Shown: positions 36,140-46,312 of the stretch, piece after piece
Position numbering within the stretch: the first letter of the stretch is position 1
How the letters are laid out: each line of letters opens with the position of its first letter
Source: Bacteroides faecichinchillae JCM 17102
GTDB taxonomy: Bacteria > Bacteroidota > Bacteroidia > Bacteroidales > Bacteroidaceae
Length of the DNA stretch: 64,000 bases
Direction of reading: 5' to 3'
Assembly: GCF_000614145.1 (NCBI RefSeq)
Contig: NZ_BAKK01000014.1
Coordinates: 43,297 to 107,296, forward strand
The notes under the pieces: generated by a model
Told to the model about the DNA's origin: nothing
Database searches by the model: none
Seen by the model: the letters and a program-made list of their open reading frames with translations, nothing else
Made by a program: the position numbers and the translations under genes

Positions 36140-36778
36140 TTATTTGATGCGTAAGATTACTTTACCAATTACATCTATGCCTTCATCTTCTTCACTAAGT
36201 ATGACCGAGTTATCTGAAAATAAAAAATCATGAGCCGCATCAAGTACCTCTTCAAGGTACTTTGTGCTACCATCCAATGGATTGGTTATTACCAAATCAA
36301 ATTGTCGGGCATATTTCATGTCCGATTTGATTTTTTTTATCCTCGACTCTATTTCATCGTAAGCAGAAGTACCACGTACAGTCCAACTCTCCCGAAGTTT
36401 CTCAAAATTGTCCGTTCCAACAAAAATAGTGAGGACTGAAAGCCTTAACTGTTGCTTTATATGGCCTATATTTTCTGGAGAGATTTCAAGAAGGTAGTTT
36501 TTATCAGATGATTCAAGCTCGCGGATATCTGTCCCATAAAGTATATCCGGACAGGCTTCTTCATATTCCACGAATTTTCCTTCTTGAATTCTTTTTTTGA
36601 ATTCTTCTGCCGTTATAAAGTGATAGTTTAAACCATCACGCTCTCCAATACGGGGTTTTCTTGAAGTGGTCGTAATAGTGCTTTTTAGATTTAGTGATTC
36701 TTCCTCAAAAAGCCGTTGTAGAAGTTTACTTCTCTCAGTCCCTGGTACACAATAAATTGCAATAACTTTGCCGCCCAT
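36140..36778 (-). CDS. Guanylate-kinase-like protein with degenerate P-loop
   Basis: A 212-residue homologue of guanylate kinase. The GMP-binding part is recognisable (ITTTSRKPRIGERDGLNYHF, VEYEEACPDILYGT). The P-loop is altered: the expected GxxGxGK(S/T) is YCVPGTERSK, lacking the Gly-Lys-Ser/Thr core, so ATP-dependent kinase activity is doubtful. It is unlikely to be the housekeeping gmk. A -7 box lies 43-50 bases upstream, so it is a separate transcription unit between fcl and manC. Its stop is followed in frame by an FRG domain. Confidence 0.7.
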   Translation of the reverse strand: MGGKVIAIYCVPGTERSKLLQRLFEEESLNLKSTITTTSRKPRIGERDGLNYHFITAEEFKKRIQEGKFVEYEEACPDILYGTDIRELESSDKNYLLEISPENIGHIKQQLRLSVLTIFVGTDNFEKLRESWTVRGTSAYDEIESRIKKIKSDMKYARQFDLVITNPLDGSTKYLEEVLDAAHDFLFSDNSVILSEEDEGIDVIGKVILRIK

Positions 36779-36820
36779 ATCGTAAGTTTTTAAATTACAT
36801 TATTATTGGGAGTTGTTGCA

Positions 36821-36828
36821 CAAAAATA
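36821..36828 (-). promoter_or_regulatory. -7 box for the kinase-like/FRG unit
   Basis: TATTTTTG on the minus strand matches TAnnTTTG upstream of the kinase-like gene. The AT-rich 235-base interval 36779-37013 contains no gene, so the unit appears to have its own promoter. Confidence 0.45.
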
Positions 36829-37013
36829 TCATAGCCTTATTTAGCTTTTATTCTTGTGCTACAAGAAACAAGGGAACTCAGTTGTTACATTTGAACCTTG
36901 CAATCCCATAGTAAAACTATAACATTATAATCATTGACATTTATTTTTAATTGCAAAATACGATTTTTAACGTAAACATGAAGCAATAAGAGTAAACATA
37001 TATTTATTTCTAT

Positions 37014-37957
37014 TTATCGTTCCGCACGCATGGGGGTGTTCAAGAAGTCCTCGTATGCGAAACGTATTCCGTCCTCTAATTCTGTCTTGTAAGTCCAGCC
37101 CAGTGCGGTAGCCTTAGACACATCAAGTAGTTTACGCGGCGTACCGTTGGGACGGGTGGTATCCCATAGGATTTCGCCCTCATAGCCCACGACCTTGGCA
37201 ACAAGCTCTGTCAATGCCTTGATGGTAAGCTCCTTACCGGTGCCTGCGTTAACGGTTTCATTGCCTGAATAGTTGTTCATTAGGAACACACAAAGGTTGG
37301 CAAGATCGTCTACATAGAGGAATTCGCGGAGCGGACTTCCATCACCCCAGCAGGTCACTTCTTTCAAGCCCGCTTCCTTCGCCTCATGAAAGCGGCGGAT
37401 AAGCGCCGGTAACACGTGGCTGTGCTCGGGTGGTAGTTGTCATTCGGCCCATAGAGATTGGTGGGCATCACGCTGATATAGTCCGTGCCGTACTGGCGGT
37501 TGAGAAACTCGCAGTATTTCAATCCGGAGATTTTCGCCAATGCATATGCCTCGTTGGTCTTTTCCAGTTCGGAGGTAAGCAGGCAGCTTTCAGGCATTGG
37601 CTGGGGCGCCATACGCGGGTATATGCACGATGAACCGAGAAACTCCAGCTTCCTGCAGCCATTGCACCATGCCGAGTGGATGACATTCATCTCCAGTATC
37701 ATGTTCTCGTACATGAAGTCCGCCAATGCCGATTGGTTGGCGATGATACCGCCCACCTTTGCTGCGGCGAGGAATACATATTCGGGCTTTTCTTCGGCAA
37801 AGAAGCGTTCCACGGCTTCCTGACGAGTCAAGTCCAACTCTTTGTGCGTACGTGTGATGATATTCGTATATCCCTGGCGTTGCAGTTCCCGTACAATGGC
37901 AGAACCTACCATTCCACGGTGTCCTGCCACATAGATTTTTGCGCTCTTCTCCATCAT
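37014..37957 (-). pseudogene. fcl: GDP-L-fucose synthase, frameshifted
   Basis: Converts the Gmd product to GDP-L-fucose. The first frame has the Rossmann motif [40 protein letters not shown] and the catalytic Tyr-x3-Lys in [13 protein letters not shown], up to GPNDNYHP. The second resumes [34 protein letters not shown] and continues to a normal end. One missing G near 37420 (HP-EHSH) explains the break; corrected length is about 314 residues. Its ATG overlaps the gmd stop by four bases. Confidence 0.92.
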
Positions 37958-39042
37958 TTCACAATCCCTTTTTCCAGATATTCCGCCAGGTTGAGTTTCA
38001 CTTTCTCTCCGGCACGTTCCACGGCTACCTTTGCCATATCCGTTTCCACCATGATGCGGACCAACTCTTCAAACGAAGTCTTGGCAGGGTTCCAGCCCAA
38101 CTGTTGTTTTGCCTTTGTGGGGTCGCCCCAAAGGTTCACCACATCAGTAGGACGGTAGAAGTCGGGAGATACCTCGACAAGGACACGGCCGGTGGCAACA
38201 TCAATGCCTTTTTCATTCTCCTCTTCACCTTCCCAGCGTAGTTCGATACCTGCATAGTGGAATGCCAGAGTGGCAAACTCACGTACAGAGTGCTGCACGC
38301 CGGTGGCTATGACGAAATCTTCCGGTTTGTCGTTTTGGAGAATCAGCCACATACATTCCACGTAGTCCTTGGCATATCCCCAGTCGCGGAGTGAGGAGAG
38401 GTTTCCCAGTAACAGCTTGTCCTGCTTGCCTTGTGCGATGCGTGCCGCCGCAAGGGTAATCTTACGCGTAACAAATGTTTCGCCGCGCCGTTCCGATTCA
38501 TGGTTGAACAGGATACCCGAACAGCAGAACATGTTGTAGGCTTCACGGTATTCTTTGGTAATCCAAAATCCGTACTGCTTTGCTACTGCGTATGGCGAAT
38601 AGGGGTGGAATGGAGTTTTCTCATTCTGCGGCACTTCCTCCACTTTCCCATACAGTTCGGAGGTGGAAGCCTGATAGATACGGCAGGTTTCAGTCAGGTC
38701 GCACTGGCGCACAGCCTCAAGGATTCGGAGTACTCCGGTAGCATCCACATCAGCCGTAAACTCCGGCGAATCGAATGATACTTGCACATGGCTTTGGGCG
38801 GCGAGGTTGTATATCTCGTCGGGCTTCACCTTCTTGACCACTTGCAGGATGCTCATGGAGTCGCCGAGGTCGGCATAATGGAGGTGGAAGTTATGATGTC
38901 CTTCCAAGTGGGCGATACGTTCGCGGTAATCTACTGACGAACGGCGAATCGTGCCGTGCACGTCATAGCCCTTTTCCAAGAGGAACTCGGCGAGGTAGGA
39001 ACCATCCTGTCCGGTAACGCCGGTTATCAATGCTGTTTTCAT
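37954..39042 (-). CDS. gmd: GDP-mannose 4,6-dehydratase
   Basis: A 362-residue short-chain dehydrogenase making GDP-4-keto-6-deoxymannose. NADP-binding [37 protein letters not shown] and the YxxxK site in [15 protein letters not shown] are all present, along with [18 protein letters not shown]. It is intact and of family length. With manC and fcl it forms a complete GDP-fucose pathway at the promoter-distal end of cluster B. Confidence 0.96.
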   Translation of the reverse strand: MKTALITGVTGQDGSYLAEFLLEKGYDVHGTIRRSSVDYRERIAHLEGHHNFHLHYADLGDSMSILQVVKKVKPDEIYNLAAQSHVQVSFDSPEFTADVDATGVLRILEAVRQCDLTETCRIYQASTSELYGKVEEVPQNEKTPFHPYSPYAVAKQYGFWITKEYREAYNMFCCSGILFNHESERRGETFVTRKITLAAARIAQGKQDKLLLGNLSSLRDWGYAKDYVECMWLILQNDKPEDFVIATGVQHSVREFATLAFHYAGIELRWEGEEENEKGIDVATGRVLVEVSPDFYRPTDVVNLWGDPTKAKQQLGWNPAKTSFEELVRIMVETDMAKVAVERAGEKVKLNLAEYLEKGIVK

Positions 39043-39043
39043 T

Positions 39044-39790
39044 TTATTGAGTTATTGATTTATGTTTCCGTTTCATTTCAGCCGTCAGCAGCATGGGCAG
39101 TGTAAGCACAATCATGCTGCACCGCCTGATCTGTTTCTTCGGCTCACTGAATATCCGATAGACGAACTCCAGATGATGCCTTACCATCCATGCAGGTGCC
39201 CGCCTGGCATCCACACCACTGTAGAATTTGAAGGCAGCCCCTACGGCAATCATCACCCCTCTTTTCAGGTGGGGTTTCAGCCGGCTCATAAAGTATTCCT
39301 GCTTCGGGGCACCCAAGGCAATCCAGATAATGTCCGCACCGTCCGCTTCTATCTCCCGGGCAATACCCTCATAGTCGAAATCTTCCACCGCCCGGAAAGG
39401 CAATTCCACGAACTGCATCTCCGCCACATCGGGATTAACAGATACAAGGTTCTTTTTAAGTGCATCCAGGACAGCTTGCCGGGTCCCCATGAATATCATG
39501 CGGTATTTCCGGCTCTTCACGATATCCATGAATATCTGGCTGCCACAATACTGCTCATACCGCTTTCCGTAAATCCACCGAATATAAAGCGGCACATAAC
39601 TGCTGTCGCAGATGGAGAACATTCCTTCATTCACCACTTGTCGGTAAACCGTATTGCGATTGACTGTATCAAGTATAACCCCGTCGGCCACACAGATATA
39701 ACCGCTCCCATTGCCATCCAGTTTATCGGCAATACGTTTGTGTACGGATTCCTTGTCGAATTCGTAACGGATATTGAAATAAGTATGCAT
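39044..39790 (-). CDS. WecG/TagA/CpsF-family glycosyltransferase (cluster B)
   Basis: A 248-residue GT26-type transferase with [14 protein letters not shown] near the N-terminus, [36 protein letters not shown] and [25 protein letters not shown], the family's strongest block. It adds a sugar to the lipid-linked intermediate early in repeat-unit assembly. It directly precedes gmd (one base between). The cluster A equivalent at 5216 is clearly divergent. Confidence 0.9.
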   Translation of the reverse strand: MHTYFNIRYEFDKESVHKRIADKLDGNGSGYICVADGVILDTVNRNTVYRQVVNEGMFSICDSSYVPLYIRWIYGKRYEQYCGSQIFMDIVKSRKYRMIFMGTRQAVLDALKKNLVSVNPDVAEMQFVELPFRAVEDFDYEGIAREIEADGADIIWIALGAPKQEYFMSRLKPHLKRGVMIAVGAAFKFYSGVDARRAPAWMVRHHLEFVYRIFSEPKKQIRRCSMIVLTLPMLLTAEMKRKHKSITQ

Positions 39791-39878
39791 GATTTATGCT
39801 TTAATCCTTTTGTTTATTAGATTTTCTTGTATTCAAGTCCCAATGAAGATGTAACGATTAATATAATCAAATCCATGA

Positions 39879-41480
39879 CTATACATTAATGAACCACGGT
39901 TTTATTCCAGGCAACATTTCACGAATTAATGAACCGGGTTTTTCAACCAAGGAGTTGCCAAATAACACATTGCAAAAATCAATATATTTTTTACATTCTA
40001 TATAGTCCTTGGATTTAAGGAGGTAATTGACTTCCGAATTAGCATGTTGTCTCAAACCGTCTTTGTAAATCATACCATTATCAAATATTATATCAGGATT
40101 AGGCATGACTTCTGTTTGAGAAATGGTAATTCCATTACTAAATTGAAATCTGAATGGTACGTTTACAAATTGATTAAAGCTTTTAACATACATCTCCGGA
40201 TAAAGGTATGATGACGCTGAACTAAGCATCATGTCAGCCATATATGCCATAGACCCTACAATTCCGTTTATATAGTTTGAGAGGGAATGATAGCCTATTA
40301 ATTTTAACTGTAAAGATAGTTCCTTGCCTTTTTGAACGACACATGAATAGTAATTCCTAAAATCTATTCCCTCTGATATGATTGACAAGGGAAAGAATTG
40401 TCCATTTTGTATAATCATTACTGGGGTTAGATGCTGCAAGTAGGCCTTCCTGACTATCGTATCCCAAGAATTGAATGAATCTAGGGGTCTTCTAAAAAGA
40501 GTATAAAGAGTTTCGTCCTTGCTCAACTCCATATCATATCCCAATTCATCAAGATGAAAAAAACTTTCAAGCCTATTCCTTGGAGAAAGGGCATGGGACG
40601 CATTGGCTTTCGGGTCTCCACACAATCCCCAAAATAACATATATGCGATAAATGGATAAAGGGAATTCTGATTTACATTGTTCCTGTAACAAAATCTATA
40701 TACATACGTAAACATGGAAGTATAGTTTGTATATCCAAGGTAGTCAGACCTTTCAATCTTCTTGCCTCCGTTTCTTTTCTTGTCACCTAAAGACATGAAA
40801 TTTTCAAATGATTTATCACGGACTACAAAATCAACAATCTCCACACCTTTCTTACCATACCTCAAAACCATTTCCGTTGCCTGAATTGCAAAAGCTAATG
40901 ATTCAAGAAAAGAACGAGTTGAATAGTCTGTATTATAGGAATCCAATATGGGATTACCTTCATCCAATTTTATTTGTGACAATGCAGCAGTTATTAGATT
41001 TTTGTCAAAGAGAGAGAGTTTATTAAGTTCATTAGAAGCCGCTTCTCTGAATGCCGATATATCATAGAAAGGGACATCATTTTTAGATATACCCTTTTGT
41101 TGTAATAGTTCTGACTTTCTTTCTTGAGCTAGCCCCAACCATTGGTTAAATGGCAAAGGCAGATACTTGTAATGAATGGACGAATGCTTGAATGACTCAA
41201 GTGCATTAACAGACAATGACAAGGAGAGGAGTTTTTGAAACCAATGCTCCATTAATAAAGGTGCAGTCAGGTAGTCGTGAAGATGCCGGCCTTCATGGAG
41301 ATAGGTAGTGTTAAAAATAACCCGCTCCAATGTCTGTTGCATACTATCTGTGGATAAATCCAAATCGAAGTTTGGACTCTTGCTATTCAAATAATCAAGA
41401 ATAGCGCGCTTCTTTTCTAACGTATCACAAATAATAGTTGCTCCAGGAAAGTTTAAATCAAATTCCCCCGTCTTTGACAT
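39879..41480 (-). CDS. Unrecognised 533-residue protein with an HExxH zinc-protease-like motif
   Basis: I do not recognise the family. Residues 62-66 read HEGRH (context TTYLHEGRHLHDYL), matching the HExxH zinc motif, and E193 in RSFLESLAFAIQ could supply a third ligand in an ExxA helix, as in gluzincin peptidases. No signal peptide or membrane segment is present, so it should be cytoplasmic. It overlaps an upstream 141-codon gene by 23 bases, and the pair separates capsule GT genes from wecG/gmd. It has no obvious link to polysaccharide synthesis. Peptidase activity is inference from the motif. Confidence 0.6.
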   Translation of the reverse strand: MSKTGEFDLNFPGATIICDTLEKKRAILDYLNSKSPNFDLDLSTDSMQQTLERVIFNTTYLHEGRHLHDYLTAPLLMEHWFQKLLSLSLSVNALESFKHSSIHYKYLPLPFNQWLGLAQERKSELLQQKGISKNDVPFYDISAFREAASNELNKLSLFDKNLITAALSQIKLDEGNPILDSYNTDYSTRSFLESLAFAIQATEMVLRYGKKGVEIVDFVVRDKSFENFMSLGDKKRNGGKKIERSDYLGYTNYTSMFTYVYRFCYRNNVNQNSLYPFIAYMLFWGLCGDPKANASHALSPRNRLESFFHLDELGYDMELSKDETLYTLFRRPLDSFNSWDTIVRKAYLQHLTPVMIIQNGQFFPLSIISEGIDFRNYYSCVVQKGKELSLQLKLIGYHSLSNYINGIVGSMAYMADMMLSSASSYLYPEMYVKSFNQFVNVPFRFQFSNGITISQTEVMPNPDIIFDNGMIYKDGLRQHANSEVNYLLKSKDYIECKKYIDFCNVLFGNSLVEKPGSLIREMLPGIKPWFINV

Positions 41481-41883
41481 CTTGTTCTTCGTTTAATTCG
41501 GTTTCCATATTTTCCTTCAAACTTGGAATTATCGCATAAAGATTTTCTGTATTTATCGCATATCGCTCACTCTCAGTAGTTACAACAATCTCTGTTTTGC
41601 AATCATTGATAAAATCCTTGATTGCATCAGTTACAAAGGGAGAGAAAACACTGATAGCAATAGAAACCAACCAGTGGTTTACTTCCGATAATTTGGCATC
41701 ATACGAGGCTGAGTCAACTGCCACTTCGCTGATTATTTCATACTTTTCCTCCGCAGGGCATCTGTCTGCGATAAATTGTTTCAATCTTTCAAGATTGGAA
41801 TTGTCTAACTCGATACTGATTCGCATATTGAAATTGACTGTTTTTTGATTGTTTATATATAGGGAATGCTTACAATCAAGCAT
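41458..41883 (-). CDS. Unrecognised small partner of the HExxH protein, 141 aa
   Basis: A 141-residue acidic protein. An alternative ATG at 41826 gives a cleaner start (MRISIELDNSNLERLKQFI). A hydrophobic helix (WLVSIAISVFSPFVTDAIKDFI) near residues 70-92 is followed by a strand pattern (TEIVVTTESERYAIN). The longer start overlaps the upstream GT gene by eight bases and the end overlaps the HExxH gene by 23, so the two are translated together. The layout, with one amphipathic helix then strands, might suit an adaptor that holds the larger protein; no family is assigned. Confidence 0.55.
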   Translation of the reverse strand: MLDCKHSLYINNQKTVNFNMRISIELDNSNLERLKQFIADRCPAEEKYEIISEVAVDSASYDAKLSEVNHWLVSIAISVFSPFVTDAIKDFINDCKTEIVVTTESERYAINTENLYAIIPSLKENMETELNEEQDVKDGGI

Positions 41884-42450
41884 TTTCCAAAATTTTATGA
41901 TATAAATCTACGGTTCTACGAGCCTTAGAATCCCAAGATAGTTCTTTTCTATTCATCAAGATACTTTCTCTCATCTTATTCAGCACGTCTCGATTCCCGT
42001 ACAAATAGGTTATCTTTTCGGCAAACTCAGTTACAGACTTATTTGGATTTGAAAGTTCAATTGTCTCTCCTGCAAACCCCTTCACTAACGGTCCAAATCC
42101 ACAAGTATTAAAGCTCAAAACTGGAAGTCCTGCCGAAATGGCTTCTAAGACAACCGTAGAGGTTGCTTCCATGATACTGGTGAAAAAGAATAAATCTGCG
42201 TTTTTCATCATTGCCGTCACATCTCTATTCGGAATCTTTCCATGAAAAATCACTCTATCTGCGATTCCTTCATTTGCTGCCAATGCGGTAAAAAATGCCA
42301 TCTCCTGTTCGCTGCCTGTGCCACACACATGCAATTGAATATATTGATTACCGGTTGCCGCCACAGCACGAATCGCTAATCCCAACTGCTTCCTGAAATC
42401 AAACTTACCCACCCATAACAGTTTGAAAATCCTTTCATTATTATTGATAT
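41876..42450 (-). pseudogene. Second GT4 C-terminal half, without its own N-terminal domain
   Basis: This region encodes only the nucleotide-sugar-binding half of a family 4 glycosyltransferase: LLWVGKFDFRKQLGLAIRA, FHGKIPNRDV, SIMEATSTVVLEAISAGLPVL. It closely parallels the C-terminal half of the GT4 just upstream (WVGKFDSRKQLGLAI). No ATG precedes the conserved start; the first is at 42412, inside the strand. It is joined to the upstream gene across a seven-C run near 42450, and one more C would make a single fused frame. It is either a duplicate whose N-terminus was deleted or the tail of an unusual two-domain GT. Confidence 0.65.
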
Positions 42451-43682
42451 TTATGGGGGGGTAATTGGATAAGCCTGTATCATTTTCAAAGCTTTGCTAT
42501 CCCATGACAGTTCTATTTGCTTATCGTTACATGCTTTCGACATCTTCTGTAACCTTTCACGATGACGGTACAGCATCCGTATTTGAGAGGCAAAGTCTGA
42601 TACACTTTCTTGTGGATTTGTTAACGGGATGGTACAACCGATGGAGGAATCTACCACTTCTCCCTGCCCACAAGTCTTTATACATAATATAGGAAGATTG
42701 TTTTTGACGGCCTCCAATACCACGTGAGGTGTCCCCTCCATGATACTGGTGAAAAGCAGCAAATCACTCCTCTTCATCATTTTCTGAACCTCCTGATTGG
42801 GCAACAAGCCATGCCAGACTATTTGAGAGTCCACACCTGATTGTGATGCCATATTCCGGTAATGTTCGGATTCCGCCTCTGTTCCATCTCCTACAATGTG
42901 CAGTTTTACGGAAATATCTTTGAGCTGTTCCATCGTTGCGATGGCCAGTCCCAACTGCTTCCGGGAGTCAAACTTACCCACCCATATCAATTCCAGTCCG
43001 GGTTTATGAAAATCATGGGCTTTTTCCAAGGCATCATTCTGCCCGCAACCCGTTTCATTAATTAAGACCACATCCCGATGATGGTATTCCCGGATTACGT
43101 CCGCACATCCTTTCGTGGCGGCAATCAGCGCGGAAGCCTATGGATTGCCTGCAACACCCGGGGATGGTGCTTACGCTGCCAATCATTGATCACGTTTTTC
43201 ACCCAAGCCTTTGTATATTGCGACATGGAAGTGCCCTTCAAAAAAGACAAGGGCATCAATTCCATTCCTCCAATCGGCCCCCACACGAAAGGAATGCCCT
43301 CAATCTTCCACAGGTAGCCAGGCTCACGAAAACCAATCATGTTCAACTGATGTACCACATCTATCCGGTTGTCGGCAATGATTCCCTTCGCTATCTGCAA
43401 AGTCTTCTGTTGCCACTTCCTGTAATACCAGTAAAACCTCCAGTCCCCTTGATTCCAACACATTTGTCTAACCTTGTCAGGAAGTGGATTGTAATAAAAA
43501 TGAAGATTATCTTTTTGGGGAAGCAGCATTACAGCCTCTTCAATATTATCTTTAAATTCGCCCTCAGTTATCACATATACATTGCAGTACCTAGCAATGT
43601 TTATCACCCAATTCCAACCCATGCCTTGTTCACTGCCCCAGTAAGGATTGACGGCGTAAGCATTTATTAATATATTAAGCAT
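42451..43682 (-). pseudogene. Family 4 glycosyltransferase, frameshifted
   Basis: A GT-B fold transferase. The first frame is the acceptor-binding half (LINAYAVNPYWGSEQGMGWNW, VHQLNMIGFREPGYL, FVWGPIGGMELMP); the second the donor-binding half (LELIWVGKFDSRKQLGLAI, SIMEGTPHVVLEAVKNNLPIL). Between them ASALIAATKGCADVI is readable after restoring one base near 43135. It ends at a TAA following a run of seven C. Corrected length is about 410 residues, normal for GT4. Confidence 0.82.
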
Positions 43683-43830
43683 GTTAAATATTGATTATGT
43701 TGTTTTTAAACGTATATTCCCTATTCTATTCAAACACCCTCCAAAAACTATTGAGTCGTCCCTTAAAGAACAAATCAAACCCAATACAGAAGAACTGAAA
43801 GCATGAGCATTATAAATACGACATCCATTG

Positions 43831-44871
43831 TCATTTCAACGAACCATAAATTTGTCCTAATTCAGTAGTTATCTGAAAGACATTAAATTTGTGTTCAGCA
43901 AACCAGATGGATGCATTGCTGATTTTTTTATATAATAATCTATCCGACATCAACATATTTAGCTTCTCAGATAGTTCTTTAATATCTCCGGGAGAAAAAA
44001 GCATTGTATTTTCTCCGTCAATAGCAACATCAGGCAAACCACCAACAGGAGTCGTTACAACCGGAAGATGATAAGCCCAAGCATCAAGGACACCCATCGG
44101 AAATCCTTCGGAATAACTTGGTAAACAATAGATCGAGGCATGTCGAAAAGCACATTCTTTGGCTTCGCCATTAATCCATCCAAGGAAGTCTACTCTATCA
44201 CTCATGCCCAACTCTCTGACCAAATGTTTCCCTTCTTCAATTTCTCCATTTCCGGCAAGTTTCAGCCGCCATAACGGGAACCTATCAGCGATTAGTGCAA
44301 ATGCTTTTATAAGATCATCATATCCCTTACGGTGGGTCAGTGTTCCTGCAAAAAGTATATATGACTCCCTTTCTTCTGCCTCTGATGGTTTCACTATTGG
44401 GCACGGATTGTAAAGCACTTTCATTTTATCTTCCGGCAAGTGGAATACCCTCGTCACTTCTTCCCGCCATGTATTGGAAAGAAGAATCACTTTATCGGCA
44501 TGAGTGAAAGAATATCTATATAAGTCTCGGTATTGCCCTCCTATAGAGAATTCCGGACCTGATGAATGAAGGTGGACTATCAGTTTTTTTCTAAACAGTT
44601 TCGACAACCATGCAAAAATGCGTTTCCGTTTTTCTGTACCATAATCAGCAGTGTGGATATGCACGATGTCACAAAATGGCAATCGAATTAAATAATCAAT
44701 CATCCCTAATAAAAAATACATAATTTTTCGCCAAGAGGGACCATCACGGTGCGTTTGTACCCAATGACAATGAAATTGCTTCCACTGCCTGCCCGTTTCA
44801 TGGGCTTTTATTACAGATGTAATCCCGCCACGGGTTTTGTGAGATGTGGCAACAACCAATACTTTAGGCAT
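43831..44871 (-). CDS. Family 4 glycosyltransferase
   Basis: A 346-residue GT-B transferase with VLVVATSHKTRGGITSVIKAH at the N-terminus, an LIVHLHSSGPEFSIGG segment, FAGTLTHRKGYDDLIKAFAL and the donor-binding YSEGFPMGVLDAWAYHLPVVTT block with the EX7E-type glutamates. It is intact. A 148-base gap follows it before the next GT, with no gene visible. Confidence 0.92.
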   Translation of the reverse strand: MPKVLVVATSHKTRGGITSVIKAHETGRQWKQFHCHWVQTHRDGPSWRKIMYFLLGMIDYLIRLPFCDIVHIHTADYGTEKRKRIFAWLSKLFRKKLIVHLHSSGPEFSIGGQYRDLYRYSFTHADKVILLSNTWREEVTRVFHLPEDKMKVLYNPCPIVKPSEAEERESYILFAGTLTHRKGYDDLIKAFALIADRFPLWRLKLAGNGEIEEGKHLVRELGMSDRVDFLGWINGEAKECAFRHASIYCLPSYSEGFPMGVLDAWAYHLPVVTTPVGGLPDVAIDGENTMLFSPGDIKELSEKLNMLMSDRLLYKKISNASIWFAEHKFNVFQITTELGQIYGSLK

Positions 44872-44957
44872 CGAAATAAAGTTTGCTATTTTAATGTGTC
44901 ATTAATACATAAACGGATAAACACTTCTGCCAAATATCGTGTAACCGGATGAAGCGT

Positions 44958-45527
44958 TTATAAGTTGTATCTCAATATTTTGGCAGGTACACCACCAACA
45001 ACAGCTTTGTCTGGTATATCCCTTGTTACAACAGCATTTGCACCAATAGTAACATTGTTGCCGATTTTCACTGAACCGAATATTTTGGCATCTAGTCCGA
45101 TATAACAATTATCTCCAACGGTAGTAAGTCCTTCGGTTTCATCTTCATGCTTATTTCCAAACACTACTCCAGGAAGTAATGTACAATTTTTGCCTATCCT
45201 GCAATTCGCTGACACATGCAAAAAACCACCAGTATGATAAATGCGAAGTCCACCAGATATAGTCCCAGGATATAGAGTAATATGCAGTTTCAGGCTAAGC
45301 CGCTTGTATAAATACCAATGGTAAAAGTAAGCCAATTTATGCCATCCAGGCTTATTCATATGATACTCTTGGTAACGGATATGCCTTACAATATTATACA
45401 AAAACCAACTTTCGTTATTAACCAAACGATCCTTCATCCCCGGACGCTTATTCCCATATCGAGCCAAATCCTCCTTCAATATGGTTTTAAACTCCTCTTT
45501 AGTCATAATACTATTCATGGCAGCCAT
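44958..45527 (-). CDS. Serine-acetyltransferase-like O-acetyltransferase
   Basis: A 189-residue protein. The N-terminal 85 residues are helical, as in CysE relatives; the rest forms hexapeptide repeats of a left-handed beta-helix (LHVSANCRIGKNCTLLPGVV, DNCYIGLDAKIFG, NNVTIGANAVVTRDIPDKAV) ending GVPAKILRYNL. In capsule loci such enzymes acetylate sugars using acetyl-CoA. It is intact, between a GT4 and an SGNH-type protein. Confidence 0.88.
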   Translation of the reverse strand: MAAMNSIMTKEEFKTILKEDLARYGNKRPGMKDRLVNNESWFLYNIVRHIRYQEYHMNKPGWHKLAYFYHWYLYKRLSLKLHITLYPGTISGGLRIYHTGGFLHVSANCRIGKNCTLLPGVVFGNKHEDETEGLTTVGDNCYIGLDAKIFGSVKIGNNVTIGANAVVTRDIPDKAVVGGVPAKILRYNL

Positions 45528-45570
45528 GTATAAAACTGGCTTGATCTATATTTTTAAACATTTGACGCTA

Positions 45571-46287
45571 TTACTGTAGTAATCCCCGCAAAAGCTCACA
45601 TACAAACTTATTTGATTCGGGAATATAATGAATAAAATCGGTATGCCAGAATTTTGAATTCATAAGTTGTTTATCTATATCATAAAAACAGACACCTTTT
45701 TCACTAGCAATCTCCCTCATTATGAAATTTTTGCCTTCAACAATCCTGTTCTCTATATCAATTAGGATTTCTTTGGGCTTTATACATAATTTACGTCTGA
45801 CACGCTCAATATATGGATTGTACTTTCTTGTTTTATACATATGAAGAGTTGACAAGACAAACACCTTACTCGAACGTAACATACATTGACATAACAGAAA
45901 GGTAAAGTCTTTACGGAAACGGGAGTAATCGTAGTCGGTGAAAAACGATTGACCGTCTTCTGATATGCGTGAATGGTTCCCAATCCATACAAATATTACG
46001 TCATACTTATACAACCCGTTTTTAAAGAAACATTCCCATTGATCCCAATACATTGCATCTCTTAAAGCAGCAGATGAGGCAAAAAGATCACAAGGCCTCT
46101 CCAATGTTTCTGACAATGAGCGTCTTATTTGACGAGCGATACTATCGTCAACCAATAATATACGTTCGTTAACTTTCTCATTTGCATGGTCATACCAAAA
46201 GTTACTCCACTCTGTCACCTCCTTACCTTTTAATTGATTTAACCAGCAAGTATTGTTAGATGTATTTTGGTAAATCTCATTTTGCAT
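45571..46287 (-). CDS. SGNH/GDSL-like hydrolase or esterase
   Basis: A 238-residue protein with a weak SGNH pattern: ILLVDDSIARQIRRSL (DDS in place of GDS), VIFVWIGNHSR (the Asn of block III) and HTDFIHYIPES near the C-terminus (Asp-x-x-His of block V). There is no signal peptide. SGNH proteins in polysaccharide clusters act as O-acyl transferases or esterases. The assignment rests on short motifs, so the exact reaction is open. Confidence 0.6.
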   Translation of the reverse strand: MQNEIYQNTSNNTCWLNQLKGKEVTEWSNFWYDHANEKVNERILLVDDSIARQIRRSLSETLERPCDLFASSAALRDAMYWDQWECFFKNGLYKYDVIFVWIGNHSRISEDGQSFFTDYDYSRFRKDFTFLLCQCMLRSSKVFVLSTLHMYKTRKYNPYIERVRRKLCIKPKEILIDIENRIVEGKNFIMREIASEKGVCFYDIDKQLMNSKFWHTDFIHYIPESNKFVCELLRGLLQ

Positions 46288-46312
46288 AATTGTTTTTCTG
46301 AATTTAATGATA

